A DNA stretch of 64,000 bases from Pictodentalium vernedei (Eukaryota > Mollusca > Scaphopoda > Dentaliida > Dentaliidae): assembly GCA_031216915.1 (NCBI GenBank), contig CM062297.1:543452971-543516970 (forward strand), given 5' to 3'. Positions 11,048 to 20,640 of the stretch are shown here, in pieces. A program made the position numbers and the translations under genes. Positions within the stretch are counted from its first letter, which is position 1. Each line of letters opens with the position of its first letter. Below the pieces are notes generated by a model. That model made no database searches. It was not told the DNA's origin and saw nothing but the letters and a program-made list of their open reading frames with translations.

Positions 11048-11917
11048 TTTGGGTTGACCTCTAGATGGGAGCTATCGATTTTCTTCCATTTCTGTCAAAA
11101 AATATTGCCACTGGCAACAGCCTTTGAACTTAGTTTAGCCAGGCCGCAATGTTTCCTGTTGACACACCCTATAGGGCACATTTATGATTGGATTGCTTTG
11201 AAACCTGGTATGCTGGTTTGCAGTGACCCCTAAATGGGAGCTATCGATTTACTTACATTTCCGTCAAAAAATGTTGCTGCTGGCAACGACCTTTGAACTT
11301 TGGCACGACCTGCAGGGCACATTTATGATTGAATCACTTTGAAACTTAGTATGCTTGTGTGGGTTGACCTCTAGATGTGTGTAGTCGATTTTCTTCCATT
11401 TCCGTCAAAAAATGTTGCCTCTGGCAATGACCTTCGCTGAACTTAATGCAGTTATGCATCAGTATTCCCTTTGGCACACCCGGTAGGGCACATTTATGAT
11501 CAGATCACTTTGAAATTATGTGTGCTTCTTTGGGATGACCTCTAGATGGGAGCTATCGATTTTCTTCCATTTCCGAAAAAAAATGTTGCTGCTGGCAACT
11601 ATCTTTGAACTTAGTTTAGTCAGGCATCAATATATTCCTTTGGCATGCCCTACAGGGAACATTTATGCTTGGATTGCTTTGAAACTTGGTATGCTTGTTT
11701 GGGGTGACCTCTAGATGGGAGCAATCAATTTTTAGCTCAACTTGACAAAGTCAAGCGGAGCTATTGCCATCACTTCTCGTCCGTCGGCATACGTATGTAC
11801 GTTAGTACGTACGTCCACAATTTCCTTTAGCACACCTCACAGGTCGCATTTATGATCAGATCACTTTGAAACTTGGTATGCTTGTTTGGGGTGACCTCTA
11901 GATGGGGAGCTATCGAT
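11048..11917. repeat. repeat B, continued, plus the start of a second B copy
   Basis: Four to five units of about 170 bp with GGTGACCTCTAGATGGGAGC and GTCAAAAAATGTTGC. A second hairpin start, AGCTCAACTTGACAAAGTCA, appears at 11731, so a second B copy begins there. That copy is split by DIRS copy 2 after AGCTATCGAT at 11917 and continues at 18868. Confidence 0.8.
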
Positions 11918-12106
11918 ATTTTTATACTGTACCAATGACCCAGACTTAGCTGGTGCTAACTCTAACAAAACCAGGACCAAACACAAATTTTGCCCCCCAA
12001 TCCCCAAAATTTGCATCCAAAACCAAAAGAAATCATGTCCTATAGGACCTCCATACTACGCCCCCACTGCGCATGCGCAGTGTCAATTGGCGCCAATTAT
12101 CATTCT
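11918..12106 (+). repeat. left inverted terminal repeat, DIRS copy 2
   Basis: From ATTTTTATACTGTACCAATG to the GGCGCCAATTATCATTCT block, this is the inverted complement of 18640-18834. The outermost bases differ between the two ends (TACTGTACC left, TACTTACC right), and the internal complementary region contains both versions. The repeat includes an NRF-1-like palindrome and an ATTGGCGCCAAT palindrome. Confidence 0.88.
12066..12081. promoter_or_regulatory. NRF-1-like palindrome in DIRS terminal repeat
   Basis: ACTGCGCATGCGCAGT is a perfect 16-bp palindrome containing TGCGCATGCGCA, the consensus for the NRF-1 (erect wing family) activator. It recurs in the right repeat (18678-18693) and in copy 3 (41677-41692), with one substitution at 34891-34906. 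A perfect ATTGGCGCCAAT palindrome, E2F-like, lies about 5 bases further in. A promoter role is inferred from position upstream of gag. Confidence 0.5.
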
Positions 12107-12992
12107 CTGTTTGGCCCTTCATCAGTCAACATCTCACTGATCTTTGTGCTTGTAAATCTCAGTTTAAAGGATGCCAGACACGTAATTTTTGGAGAAATGG
12201 TGATTCTAAGGAGGATATAGAAGGAGGAGAGAAAAAAGAAGTGACAAAAAATAATCAGGGCTGTACTTAAAATTTTTTATGAAATTATGTTAAGTTGCCT
12301 ATTTTCGAGGCATGGGCCTCTTGTCATTCTTGCTAAAATGTTGCACTGCTTATTCAGTGTTTCCTCTCCCCTAGCCTTCTAAGTCCCCCCTTGCAATTCT
12401 CCCATGCTTTTGGCATATTTTTGAGAAAGTTCATTTCTAAAATTTTCTTGGGAGAGTTGCTTGGATACAGAATGTTTTCTGTTATTTTCCCCATAGTTAC
12501 GTTTTCACCCATGGGTGTATAAACGTTGTGTTCTGCATCTTCCATCTGATGTTCTGCAGATTCTCCCCTGGGAGTCTCTGTCTTGCATCAGATAGAGTGT
12601 AATTTTGATGACTGATTTCGGGCCAGTTTTTTCAGTGCCTGGAGTCATGTTTTCTGGTGTTTTACACTGTTTGTTTACATTGGCAACAGCCTTTTTTGAG
12701 GGGGGCTGTTTGCCTTTGGTGTAGTTTATCTCACTATAAGATACATTTATATTATCCGTAAGTGTCTCATTAATTATTTAATATAATTTTAAAATTTTTG
12801 ACCACACTTGGCCATCGGATCCATCGGGGCTCAACGTTACTTTTCAGAAACTTGGGCTTCGCTGAAAAAAATATTTTTTCAAAATTATTTTGATTTGCAA
12901 TTGTTTTTTCATTTATTAATGGATCATGTTATTATGTATCTTTGTGTCAGGGGTTTGTGCGAGTAACTAGGACTTGTTGTTGACTTTTCACA
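12107..12992 (+). promoter_or_regulatory. 5' leader of DIRS copy 2
   Basis: Non-coding sequence between the left repeat and the gag start, conserved with 34948-35829 of copy 3. It holds no ORF worth calling. A TTTGTGTCAG|GGG sequence at about 12943-12952 looks like a splice acceptor upstream of the gag ATG, but no use of it can be shown. Confidence 0.6.
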
Positions 12993-15032
12993 ATGAAAGG
13001 ATATTGTTCAAATTGTAAGGGGAAGAAATCTTCCTCTGACTTTCATGATCATTGTATTAATTGTAGTCAGTGTTCTCGCACTAATCCCTGTTCTGTATGT
13101 CAATATTGGGATGACAAACATTGGAAACGTGTGTCACGGTATGTTGTTACTGGAGAAAGGGCTATGCCGGCTCTTTCTCCGCAAGGTCACTCTACTCTCT
13201 CAGTTTCTATTTCAGAGGAACAAGAACAGGGTGATGTTTCCATGTTATCTTCTGCAAGTGCGCTTCCGTCGTCACAAATGAATTCAGAGCTAGCGGCAAA
13301 AGTGCTCATGGAGATTAAACAAATGTCGTCCGCTAGCTCGCCCGGTGTTGCGTCCATTCACCGAATGGTTCGGCAGCCGGGTTCGTCCGATGCGGTCCAG
13401 GAGGAAATGTTGGGTGATGCGAGCACTATAAACATTCAATGTGCACACCCAGTGACGGCGGATAGTAAGCGAGATCGGAGGAAGCCTTTGAGTCCGGTTC
13501 CTAGCTCGTCCAGGTCCAGCCGGGCCGCGAGCGAGAGAGGCCCCTCTCTCGTACAACAACATCTGGGACCAGATGTTGTGGTACAAAATGTGTCGCAAGC
13601 GGAGCATACGTCCGTCGCTCGGGACGCTCCGTTGTATAGGCAGTCCGCGGAGACTGCTAAGGCTTCTTCTTCTCGTCAGCGCACACGACCGCACCTTGGC
13701 TGCGTGACCGCCGATATCTTACCAGCTTCGCCGATCAAGGATTCTTCGGCGACCAGGTCACACCATCTGGCAGCCAGGGACACGAGGCCGATGGACTCCG
13801 GACGTTCGCATAGAAAAAGTATGCGGGAGCCATCTGATGCGGAGCTGCCCTCGGCGAAGCAGCGAAAGACTGCGCCTCCGCAGGTCTCGACACCGGACAT
13901 TCTTGTGCAGATAGCACAGCTTATCGCAGCATCCCAGCAGCCGACAGAAACGGTGTCGTATCGAGAATTATCTGACGGCGCTGGGTCGGTACGCTCTGCT
14001 GAAGCATCGGGGGCGGACGACCGGGAGCATCATGAGGTCCGACCGGATGGTGAAAGGGATACGGATGATTTGGAGCTATCCCTTTCGGAACAACATAAAG
14101 CTGCCGTGGACTTCATCCGGCACTTTCTCCCTCAAGTTGTTCCGTCGGGCCAGACTGCTGCGGTTCCGGACAAGAGGATTATAGCGTCATTGGACTCTGA
14201 ATTTTTTGAGCGGTTTAGGGACATCGCTCCCGAGTTTCCGTCGCAGTCCAATAATGTTGCAAGAACATTTGAATTATTGAACGACGCTATATTTAAACTT
14301 GCTTCCAAGACGGGGAAAGCAGGTTTCTTGTCCGCCAATACTCTCAACCTGCCTTTCATTAATGCAAGGAATAAATTCGACACGGCAGGACAGGGTATCC
14401 CGAGAGTTCCTCTGCGTATGGACGACGAGGAGGAAGACTTAGAGCTATCATTACCGTCGTCGGCTTCTATTCCAACCGCGGTGTTGGAAACAGCTATTTC
14501 ATCTAACAGAGCCAATTTAGATGCCTTATCTTACGCAGATCACCTTACTAAGGCATTATCACTGCGCCTTCAAGGAAAAGAATTTCAGGATATACAATCC
14601 TCTTTAAGACTTCTTTCAAGGGCAGTAGCTTATTCCACGTGTAACTCCGCCCTTTCAGTGGCAAACCTGGAGTTGGTTAGACGTGACGTAGCCCTAGCTA
14701 CATCCACACTCGTGGATTCTAAGGTGAAGAACTCTCTTAGAGTCGCTTCGGTCTCCGGAGAACTTCTCTTTGACGGCAAGCTTTCTGCTATTTATGATAA
14801 AATTACAAAGAAAGCTTCGGATTCTCTGTTGTTCAAATCTGCTTCTAAGAAGTCGGATACAGCAGACAAGAATAAGACAGGCACTTCTGGGTCTAATGCG
14901 CCCAAAAGAGGTTCCTATAGAGGTTCCGGTGCGTCCTCTTGGTCTTATTCGAGAGACCGTCAGGGTAGCGACTCTCGTTCGGGAAGTCCTTCGGGCCGGG
15001 ACAACCGCAGGCCTCGCAGGTCCAGGAGGTGA
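12993..15032 (+). CDS. gag-like protein (ORF1), DIRS copy 2, intact 679 aa
   Basis: Probable nucleocapsid-like protein. The N-terminus has a compact cysteine/histidine array (CSNC at 5-8, then HDHCINC, CSRTNPC and VCQYW by about residue 40), resembling the zinc-binding-like start of other DIRS gag proteins. A long polar serine/arginine/proline-rich region follows, then a helical central domain (about 360-600) and a basic tail ending RRPRRSRR. The ATG follows a leader conserved in copy 3 and aligns with the copy 3 start. Compared with copy 3 it has a 21-codon in-frame deletion near the C-terminus. The last 263 nt overlap the RT ORF in the +1 frame. Function is inferred from position and family. 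Confidence 0.8.
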   Translation: MKGYCSNCKGKKSSSDFHDHCINCSQCSRTNPCSVCQYWDDKHWKRVSRYVVTGERAMPALSPQGHSTLSVSISEEQEQGDVSMLSSASALPSSQMNSELAAKVLMEIKQMSSASSPGVASIHRMVRQPGSSDAVQEEMLGDASTINIQCAHPVTADSKRDRRKPLSPVPSSSRSSRAASERGPSLVQQHLGPDVVVQNVSQAEHTSVARDAPLYRQSAETAKASSSRQRTRPHLGCVTADILPASPIKDSSATRSHHLAARDTRPMDSGRSHRKSMREPSDAELPSAKQRKTAPPQVSTPDILVQIAQLIAASQQPTETVSYRELSDGAGSVRSAEASGADDREHHEVRPDGERDTDDLELSLSEQHKAAVDFIRHFLPQVVPSGQTAAVPDKRIIASLDSEFFERFRDIAPEFPSQSNNVARTFELLNDAIFKLASKTGKAGFLSANTLNLPFINARNKFDTAGQGIPRVPLRMDDEEEDLELSLPSSASIPTAVLETAISSNRANLDALSYADHLTKALSLRLQGKEFQDIQSSLRLLSRAVAYSTCNSALSVANLELVRRDVALATSTLVDSKVKNSLRVASVSGELLFDGKLSAIYDKITKKASDSLLFKSASKKSDTADKNKTGTSGSNAPKRGSYRGSGASSWSYSRDRQGSDSRSGSPSGRDNRRPRRSRR

Positions 15033-17019
15033 TGGCTTAAACCTCTATCGCGTACCGGTTGGCAGAAGGTTGTCGAGCTTTTCACAAGAATGGGCATCGA
15101 TTACGGACGACCTGTGGGTGAGAGGAGTGACTTCGGAAGGCCTAAAGATATCCTTCAAACGAAAGCCTCCATTAACTCGAAGTCCGAAGTGGACTCAACT
15201 TCCGTCAAATCCGCAGAAAAGAGACGCTCTGTTATCAGAGGTGCAGTCTCTTTTGATGAACGCGGTAGAGGTCGTAGAAAACCAGGAGACTCCGGGATTC
15301 TACAGCCATCTGTTTCTGGTTCCGAAACCAGACGGCTCGTTCCGTCCAGTCATAGATTTGAGCTGGATAAACAAGCTGATCGTCGCTCCGAAATTTTATA
15401 TGGAGACGATTCGGTCGGTCAGAGCGAGTATTCGGGTGAACGATTATGCAACAAGCATAGATCTCAAAGATGCGTACTTTCACGTCATGGTACATCCGAC
15501 ATTCAGAAAGTATCTATGCTTCGCAGTCCTAGGAGTGGTGTATCAATTCCGGGCGATGTGCTTCGGACTGAATCTAGCACCCTGGGCTTTCACTCGGGTA
15601 ATGAACTCGGTAATGATCTATTTCCGAGCTCATTCGTCTGCGGTAACGTCGGCCTACCTGGACGACATTCTTCAGAGGTACGGCAACGAGTTAACGCTTC
15701 AGAACGATGTTCAGAATCTACTTCTATTGCTCCGACGTCTCGGTTTTATAGTAAACGAGGAGAAGTCGGATCTGGTGCCGTCCAAGTCATTCACTCATCT
15801 GGGAATGAGCTTCGAGACGCACAAAAATCTCGTTCGTCTGCCGTTAACCAGAGCGAAATTAGTCAGTTGTTACGCTCGCTATTGTCTGCACGCAGACAAA
15901 GTCACAGCGAGAGAATTTATGAGACTGATAGGTCTGTGCGGAGCCGCTGCAGATCTCATTCCGATGGGGCGGTTACACACGCGTCCTCTCCAAATTTTCT
16001 TGACTCAGAATTGGAGTGTGAAAATTCATTCGCTCGACGGAGACGTTCTCTTGTCAGATCAAGTGAAACAAGAGATTCAGACTTGGGCAAACATTCAGTG
16101 GTTAACTCAGGGAGTTCCGCTGCAGTTGCCGGATCCGAGTTTTACCATTATGACAGATGCCAGTCAAACAGGTTGGGGTGCATCATTGATCCCAACGGAT
16201 TCGAGATGCCAGGGTCTTTGGGATCCGCAATTCTTGTGCAAGCACATAAACATCAAGGAAATGGTGTCAATTTGGCTTGCGTTACGTCATTGGATGGACA
16301 TTATTCACAATGCTCATGTCCAAATCCTATCTGACAATACGACAGTAGTGGCGTATATACGGAATCAGGGAGGCACTCATTCAGTTCCGTTGTTCAATCT
16401 AACGGAAAGAATCCTTCTGTTTGCGCTAGAACATCAGGTTCTTCTTTCGGTCCGTCACATACCGGGTCATCTGAATGTGCTAGCAGACTCCCTTTCACGA
16501 AAGGGTCGCTTGTTGCCGTCGGAGTGGACTCTCACCAAACAAGTATTCAATCAGATTTGCTACCAATGGGAACGGCCAATGATAGACTTATTTGCGACAC
16601 ATCTCAACAATCAGTTGCAGACGTATGTGTCTCCGTGTCCGGATCCAAGAGCATTTGCAGTAGATGCTCTATCGATCCCTTGGGACGGAATGATAGGATA
16701 TGCGTATCCTCCAGCGCCGTTAATTCAACAAGTATTTCTAAAGATAAAACAATCTCAATGCAAGATTCTGTTGGTAGCATCTCTGTCGCCACAGAGACTG
16801 TGGTTAAATCTACTCAGGTGTCTGTTGTGGGACCTACCGCGAAAGCTTCCTCCACGGGAGGATCTTCTTTCGCAGGGGAAATCGCATCAACTCCATCACA
16901 ACCTGCAAGGTCTCAACCTTCACGTTTTTCCGTTGTGCGGTCCTTCTTGCATGGCAAGCACTTCACAGGACGAGCAGTGGACGCGATTTCTAACTGTAGG
17001 AGGACCTCCTCTTCGCTAA
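14770..17019 (+). CDS. reverse transcriptase - RNase H - methyltransferase-like polyprotein (ORF2), DIRS copy 2, intact
   Basis: Up to 749 codons, in the +1 frame relative to gag and overlapping it, so expression needs frameshifting or reinitiation and the true start is uncertain. RT motifs: LFLVPKPDGSFRPVIDLSWI (about 180-200), SIDLKDAYFH (motif A), MCFGLNLAPWAF (motif B) and SAYLDDIL (motif C, about 295). RNase H follows, with MTDAS (about 459), NIKEM, LSDNTTVVAY (about 520) and LNVLADSLSR (about 572) giving the D-E-D-D set. The tail has MIDLFATHLNNQ (about 604), AVDALSIPWDG and YAYPPAPLI (about 645). It resembles the Dam-like domain of DIRS, with YPPA where active enzymes have an NPPY/DPPY-type motif. 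No inactivating change is seen. Confidence 0.93.
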   Translation: MTASFLLFMIKLQRKLRILCCSNLLLRSRIQQTRIRQALLGLMRPKEVPIEVPVRPLGLIRETVRVATLVREVLRAGTTAGLAGPGGDGLNLYRVPVGRRLSSFSQEWASITDDLWVRGVTSEGLKISFKRKPPLTRSPKWTQLPSNPQKRDALLSEVQSLLMNAVEVVENQETPGFYSHLFLVPKPDGSFRPVIDLSWINKLIVAPKFYMETIRSVRASIRVNDYATSIDLKDAYFHVMVHPTFRKYLCFAVLGVVYQFRAMCFGLNLAPWAFTRVMNSVMIYFRAHSSAVTSAYLDDILQRYGNELTLQNDVQNLLLLLRRLGFIVNEEKSDLVPSKSFTHLGMSFETHKNLVRLPLTRAKLVSCYARYCLHADKVTAREFMRLIGLCGAAADLIPMGRLHTRPLQIFLTQNWSVKIHSLDGDVLLSDQVKQEIQTWANIQWLTQGVPLQLPDPSFTIMTDASQTGWGASLIPTDSRCQGLWDPQFLCKHINIKEMVSIWLALRHWMDIIHNAHVQILSDNTTVVAYIRNQGGTHSVPLFNLTERILLFALEHQVLLSVRHIPGHLNVLADSLSRKGRLLPSEWTLTKQVFNQICYQWERPMIDLFATHLNNQLQTYVSPCPDPRAFAVDALSIPWDGMIGYAYPPAPLIQQVFLKIKQSQCKILLVASLSPQRLWLNLLRCLLWDLPRKLPPREDLLSQGKSHQLHHNLQGLNLHVFPLCGPSCMASTSQDEQWTRFLTVGGPPLR

Positions 17020-17976
17020 ACTATGCGGCTAAGTGGAAGGTTTTTCGTCGTTGGTGTAGGGATCATTCTGTAGATATTTTTGATCCCTCTATACCAGACA
17101 TTGCAAACTTTCTAGTATACTTGTTTGACGAAATCAAACTGCAGCCTGTTACTATTAAGGGTTATAGGTCTATGTTATCTGATACCTATGCACATCATGA
17201 TAGTTTACAAATTGGATCTAATGTCTCTTTATCTAAGTTGGTTAGAAACTTCTCGATAAATAGACCCAGAACTCTTAGATTAATTCCTAAATGGAATTTA
17301 GCTTGGGTTCTTCTTAAACTGAAGGAAAAGCCATTTGAACCTCTTGGGACAGTAGATTTCAAATTCTTATCTTATAAGACAGCTTTTCTCTTAGCTTTCT
17401 CTTCTGCTAGAAGAGTCAGTGAGCTTCATGCACTGTCGGTGGATGATTCTCACTATCGTAGTGTCGGGAACACTATCACCTTCACTACTAATGTGGGTTT
17501 TTTTAGCTAAGAATCAGGCTCCTAATAAATATCCGGAACCTATTGTTATTAAGGCTCTTCCGTCTTCAGACAGGCGTAGGCCTTTACTCTGTCCTGTTAG
17601 AGCGTTACGTATCTATAAACAGAGATCTCAGTTTATTAGAAAGGGACGGAAACGTTTCTTTCTGTCTTTGATGCCTAATAGAAGGGACATTTCGGTCCAT
17701 TCTATTGCTAGATGGATTCAATTAACTATTCGTACTGCTTATGAGAGTTTATCTTCTTCTCAGCAGTCTGTGCTTAAGATTTCCGCTCATGAAGTAAGAG
17801 CTCTTGCTACTTCTTGGGCTTATGCTAATAGTGTTGCTATTACAGATTTAATGAAGGCTGCTTATTGGTCTCAGCCATCCACATTCACGAATTTTTATCT
17901 CAGAAATATTGAGTCCATTTCTGGAGACCTGCATTGTTTAGGTCCGTTATCTGTTGCTCAGAATGTCGTCCACTAA
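16524..17976 (+). pseudogene. tyrosine recombinase (ORF3), DIRS copy 2, frameshifted
   Basis: The recombinase proper starts at about 16930 and matches copy 3 throughout: core-binding region AAKWKVFRRWCRDHS, arginine box SSARRVSELHAL, HEVRAL and FTNFYLR. An extra T in a T-run (17498-17504, seven T versus six in copy 3) shifts the frame and gives a TAA at 17508-17510. The rest (AKNQAPNKYPEP onward) is open in the next frame to 17976. One in-frame TCT insertion lies near 17760. As read, no full-length recombinase is made; a sequencing error in the T-run cannot be excluded. Confidence 0.9.
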
Positions 17977-18475
17977 ACAGTTGCAACTATAGTTATGCAG
18001 GCTTTCTGTTCCAGTAGTCACTCCGTCCGGCTGCCCTCTTCGCTCTGGGCTATTTGACCCAGGGCAAGGGGAAGGGGGCGGGGGGGGGGGGGGGGCGGGT
18101 GTTCCCTTAGCTCACCTGCTTCATAGTGAAAAGCAAGGGAATGCCTCCTCCAAAGTCAGTATTTCTGAGTCGCTTCTGGGATGGTTTTAAAGTGTAATAT
18201 TAATGTTAAAATTCATTCATGTCTTATTTTTAAAGTGTAGCTCGGTGTGAAGCATTTGTATATGTCAAGTGTCAAACGGGCTTTAATATACAATACTCGG
18301 ACACTTTTAAAAGATTATAAAGAGTCTCAATTCTCTGGACTACTTTATTTATTGGCTTACTTTAAAAATAATTAGTATAAGGGTTATACTGGATGTTAAT
18401 AGAGAACATGAATATTATTGTGCTCAATTATTGGATTTTCCTCTATGTCCTAGGCCCTCCAGCCTTTTTACTATT
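17977..18475 (+). other. 3' spacer of DIRS copy 2 with poly-G tract
   Basis: Non-coding. A short CTGGG...CCCAG hairpin at about 18043-18064 precedes a G-rich stretch with 16 uninterrupted G (18080-18095). The region is conserved with copy 3 except for a 110-bp block (41321-41430) present only there. Confidence 0.75.
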
Positions 18476-18564
18476 CAGCTAAGTCTGGGTCATTGGTACA
18501 GTATAAAAATGTTAAAAAATTTATAATAATTTATATATTTTTTATACTTACCAATGACCCAGAC
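18476..18564 (+). repeat. internal complementary region, DIRS copy 2
   Basis: Bases 18476-18510 are the reverse complement of the first 35 bases of the element (11918-11952). Bases 18511-18564 are the reverse complement of the last 54 bases (18814-18867) with one mismatch. The two halves abut, so this block is a copy of the junction that would form if the element were circular. In DIRS elements this region is thought to align the cDNA ends for ligation. Confidence 0.93.
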
Positions 18565-18639
18565 GGGGATGGCCCTCCCAGGAGTTGGGAACTCTTGCCT
18601 CCCCGCTGAGTACATAGCGCTGACCAGGCACTGCCAGTA

Positions 18640-18867
18640 AGAATGATAATTGGCGCCAATTTCGGGACGTCCTTGACACTGCGCATGCGCAGTGGGGGCG
18701 TAGTATGGAGGTCCTATAGGACATGATTTCTTTTGGTTTTGGATGCAAATTTTGGGGATTGGGGGGCAAAATTTGTGTTTGGCCCTGGTTTTGTTAGAGT
18801 TAGCACCAGCTAAGTCTGGGTCATTGGTAAGTATAAAAAATATATAAATTACTATAAATTTTTTAAC
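18640..18867 (-). repeat. right inverted terminal repeat, DIRS copy 2
   Basis: Inverted complement of the left repeat from GAATGATAATTGGCGCC to GTCATTGGTAAGTATAAAA. An AT-rich extension of about 33 bases ending TTTTTTAAC has no match at the left end but is copied in the internal complementary region. Confidence 0.88.
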
Positions 18868-20139
18868 TTTCTGCAATTTCCATCAAAAAATGTTGCCACG
18901 GCCAACATTCTTAGAACTTAGTTTAGTCAAACCACAATATTTCCCTTTGGCACACCCTACAGGGCACATTTATGATTGGATTGCTTTGAAACCTGGTATG
19001 CTTGTTTAGGGTGACCTCTAGATGGGAGCTATCAATTTTCTTCTATTTCCGTCAAAAAATGTTGCCACGGTCAACGTTCTTAGAACTTAGTTTAGTCAGA
19101 CCTCAGTATTTCCCTTTGGCACACCCTACAGGGCACATTTATGATTGGATTGCTTTGAAACCTGGTATGCTTGTTTGGGGTGACCTCTAGATGGGAGCTA
19201 TCGATTTTTTTCCTTTTCCGTCAAAAAATGTTGTTGCGGCCAACGTTCTTAGAACTTAGTTTAGTCAGAAGACCTCAATATTTCCCTTTGGCACACCCTA
19301 CAGGGCACATTTATGATTGGATTGCTTTGAAACTTGGCATGCTTGTTTAGGGTGACCTCTAGATGGGAGCTATCGACTTTCTTCCATTTCCGCCCGTCAA
19401 AATATGTTGCCACTGGCAACGATCTTTGAATTTAGTTTAGTCAGGTATCAATATATTCCTTTGGCATGCCATAAAGGGCACATTTATGATCAGATCGGTT
19501 TGAAACTTTGTATGCTTGTTTGGGGTTACCTCTAGATGGGAGCTATCGATTTTCGTTAAAAAATGTTGCCACTGGCAATGACCTTCAAACTTATGCATTT
19601 GCACATTAACATCTTCCTTTGACATGCCTCAGAGGGCGCATTCATTATCGGGTTGTTTTGAAACTTAGTGTGCTTATTCAGGGTGACCAAGGTAGAAGCT
19701 ATTGATTTAATTTTCATTTCCATCAAAACCTGTTCTGTTAGCAACAACCTTTGAATTTATTGCATTTGTGCATCAACATTCTTCTTTGACATGGCCAACA
19801 GGGTACATTTATCATATGATTGTTTTTAAACTTGGTGTACTCATTATGCGAGACCTCTAGGTAAGAGCTATTGATTAGTATTCATTTCTGCGAAAAAAGT
19901 TGGCATTTACAATGACATTTAAACTTACTGCATTTGTGTATCAAGATTCTTCCTTTAGCCAGCCTTACAGGTTACATTCAAAAATACATGGATTGCTCTG
20001 ACATTGTGCACACACAATGCTGTTATGTTGAAGTTTCACCAAATAACATTGGAACCAATGATCTTCAATTTTGCCATTTCGCTTATAACTTACCAAGTTC
20101 AAGTTTGTCAAGTTGAGCTACAGTGTCATTTACACTTTC
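18868..20139. repeat. repeat B, continued after DIRS copy 2
   Basis: Units of about 170 bp with GGTGACCTCTAGATGGGAGC (19011, 19180, 19354, 19529), becoming more divergent to the right. It ends with GACAAGTTGAGCTACAGTGT followed by CATTTACACTTTCAT. The same end module closes repeat D (47353-47390 and 60988-61022). Confidence 0.8.
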
Positions 20140-20640
20140 ATTAGTTCGCCTGACTAAAAGTCAGGGTGAGCTATAGTGACTTCTTGAAAACCCCTGAACT
20201 GACAGGGATGCACAACTTGAAAATTTAAGATAACACCTCAAAGGTTATGGAAAAAAATTTTGCATTATCCTTTTGGCCCATGGTAATCCCATTGCACTTT
20301 CTTTTGTCAGTGTTTTTTTTTTTTTTTAGCTCACCTGACTGAAAGTCAGGGTGTGCAATAGTAATACCCTTTGTCCATTGTCTGGCATCCGTGAACATGT
20401 TATTCACAGCTTCTCCAAAACCACTGAACAGATTTCAGTGAAATTTAAGTTGATTATTTGTAATGATATCACATTTTGATTTTGTTCAAATCAACTTATC
20501 CCCATCATCTATAGTCAGGCATGCATTGTTAAATAAGCGGGGATATTTTTTGTACACCATATGGTCACACTTTATTTTCCTTTCCTTTTCTGAGTATCAA
20601 AATGAAGCACCTATACAATGTGCTAACATATTTTTACCTG
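20140..20640. repeat. repeat E, two hairpin-start fragments
   Basis: Two starts of the type AG(C/T)TC(A/G)CCTGACTGAAAGTC followed by AGGGTG occur at about 20143 and 20328, the second after a T-run. The same start occurs at 48368. The downstream sequence has GTCCATTGTCTGGCATCC and CTTCTCCAAAACCACTGAAC. No ORF. Confidence 0.65.

Larger units (their letters stand above)
11918..18867 (+). mobile_element. DIRS-like retrotransposon, copy 2 (complete, 6950 bp)
   Basis: Both termini are fixed by the internal complementary region (18476-18564), which is the reverse complement of right end plus left end. Layout: left inverted repeat, leader, gag (12993-15032), RT/RNase H/MT (14770-17019), YR (frameshifted, to 17976), G-rich spacer, internal complementary region, right inverted repeat. 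The flanks AGCTATCGAT and TTTCTGCAATTTCC rejoin to give the normal repeat B sequence with no target duplication, as expected for recombinase-mediated insertion. Compared with copy 3 it lacks 63 bp in gag and 110 bp in the 3' spacer. Confidence 0.93.

Noticed and set aside
13290-13694. Minus-strand open frames over the DIRS gag and RT genes (also 14132-14515, 36127-36423, 36969-37352)
   Set aside because: They mirror the coding strand of gag or RT in both copies and have no recognisable content; openness follows from codon composition.
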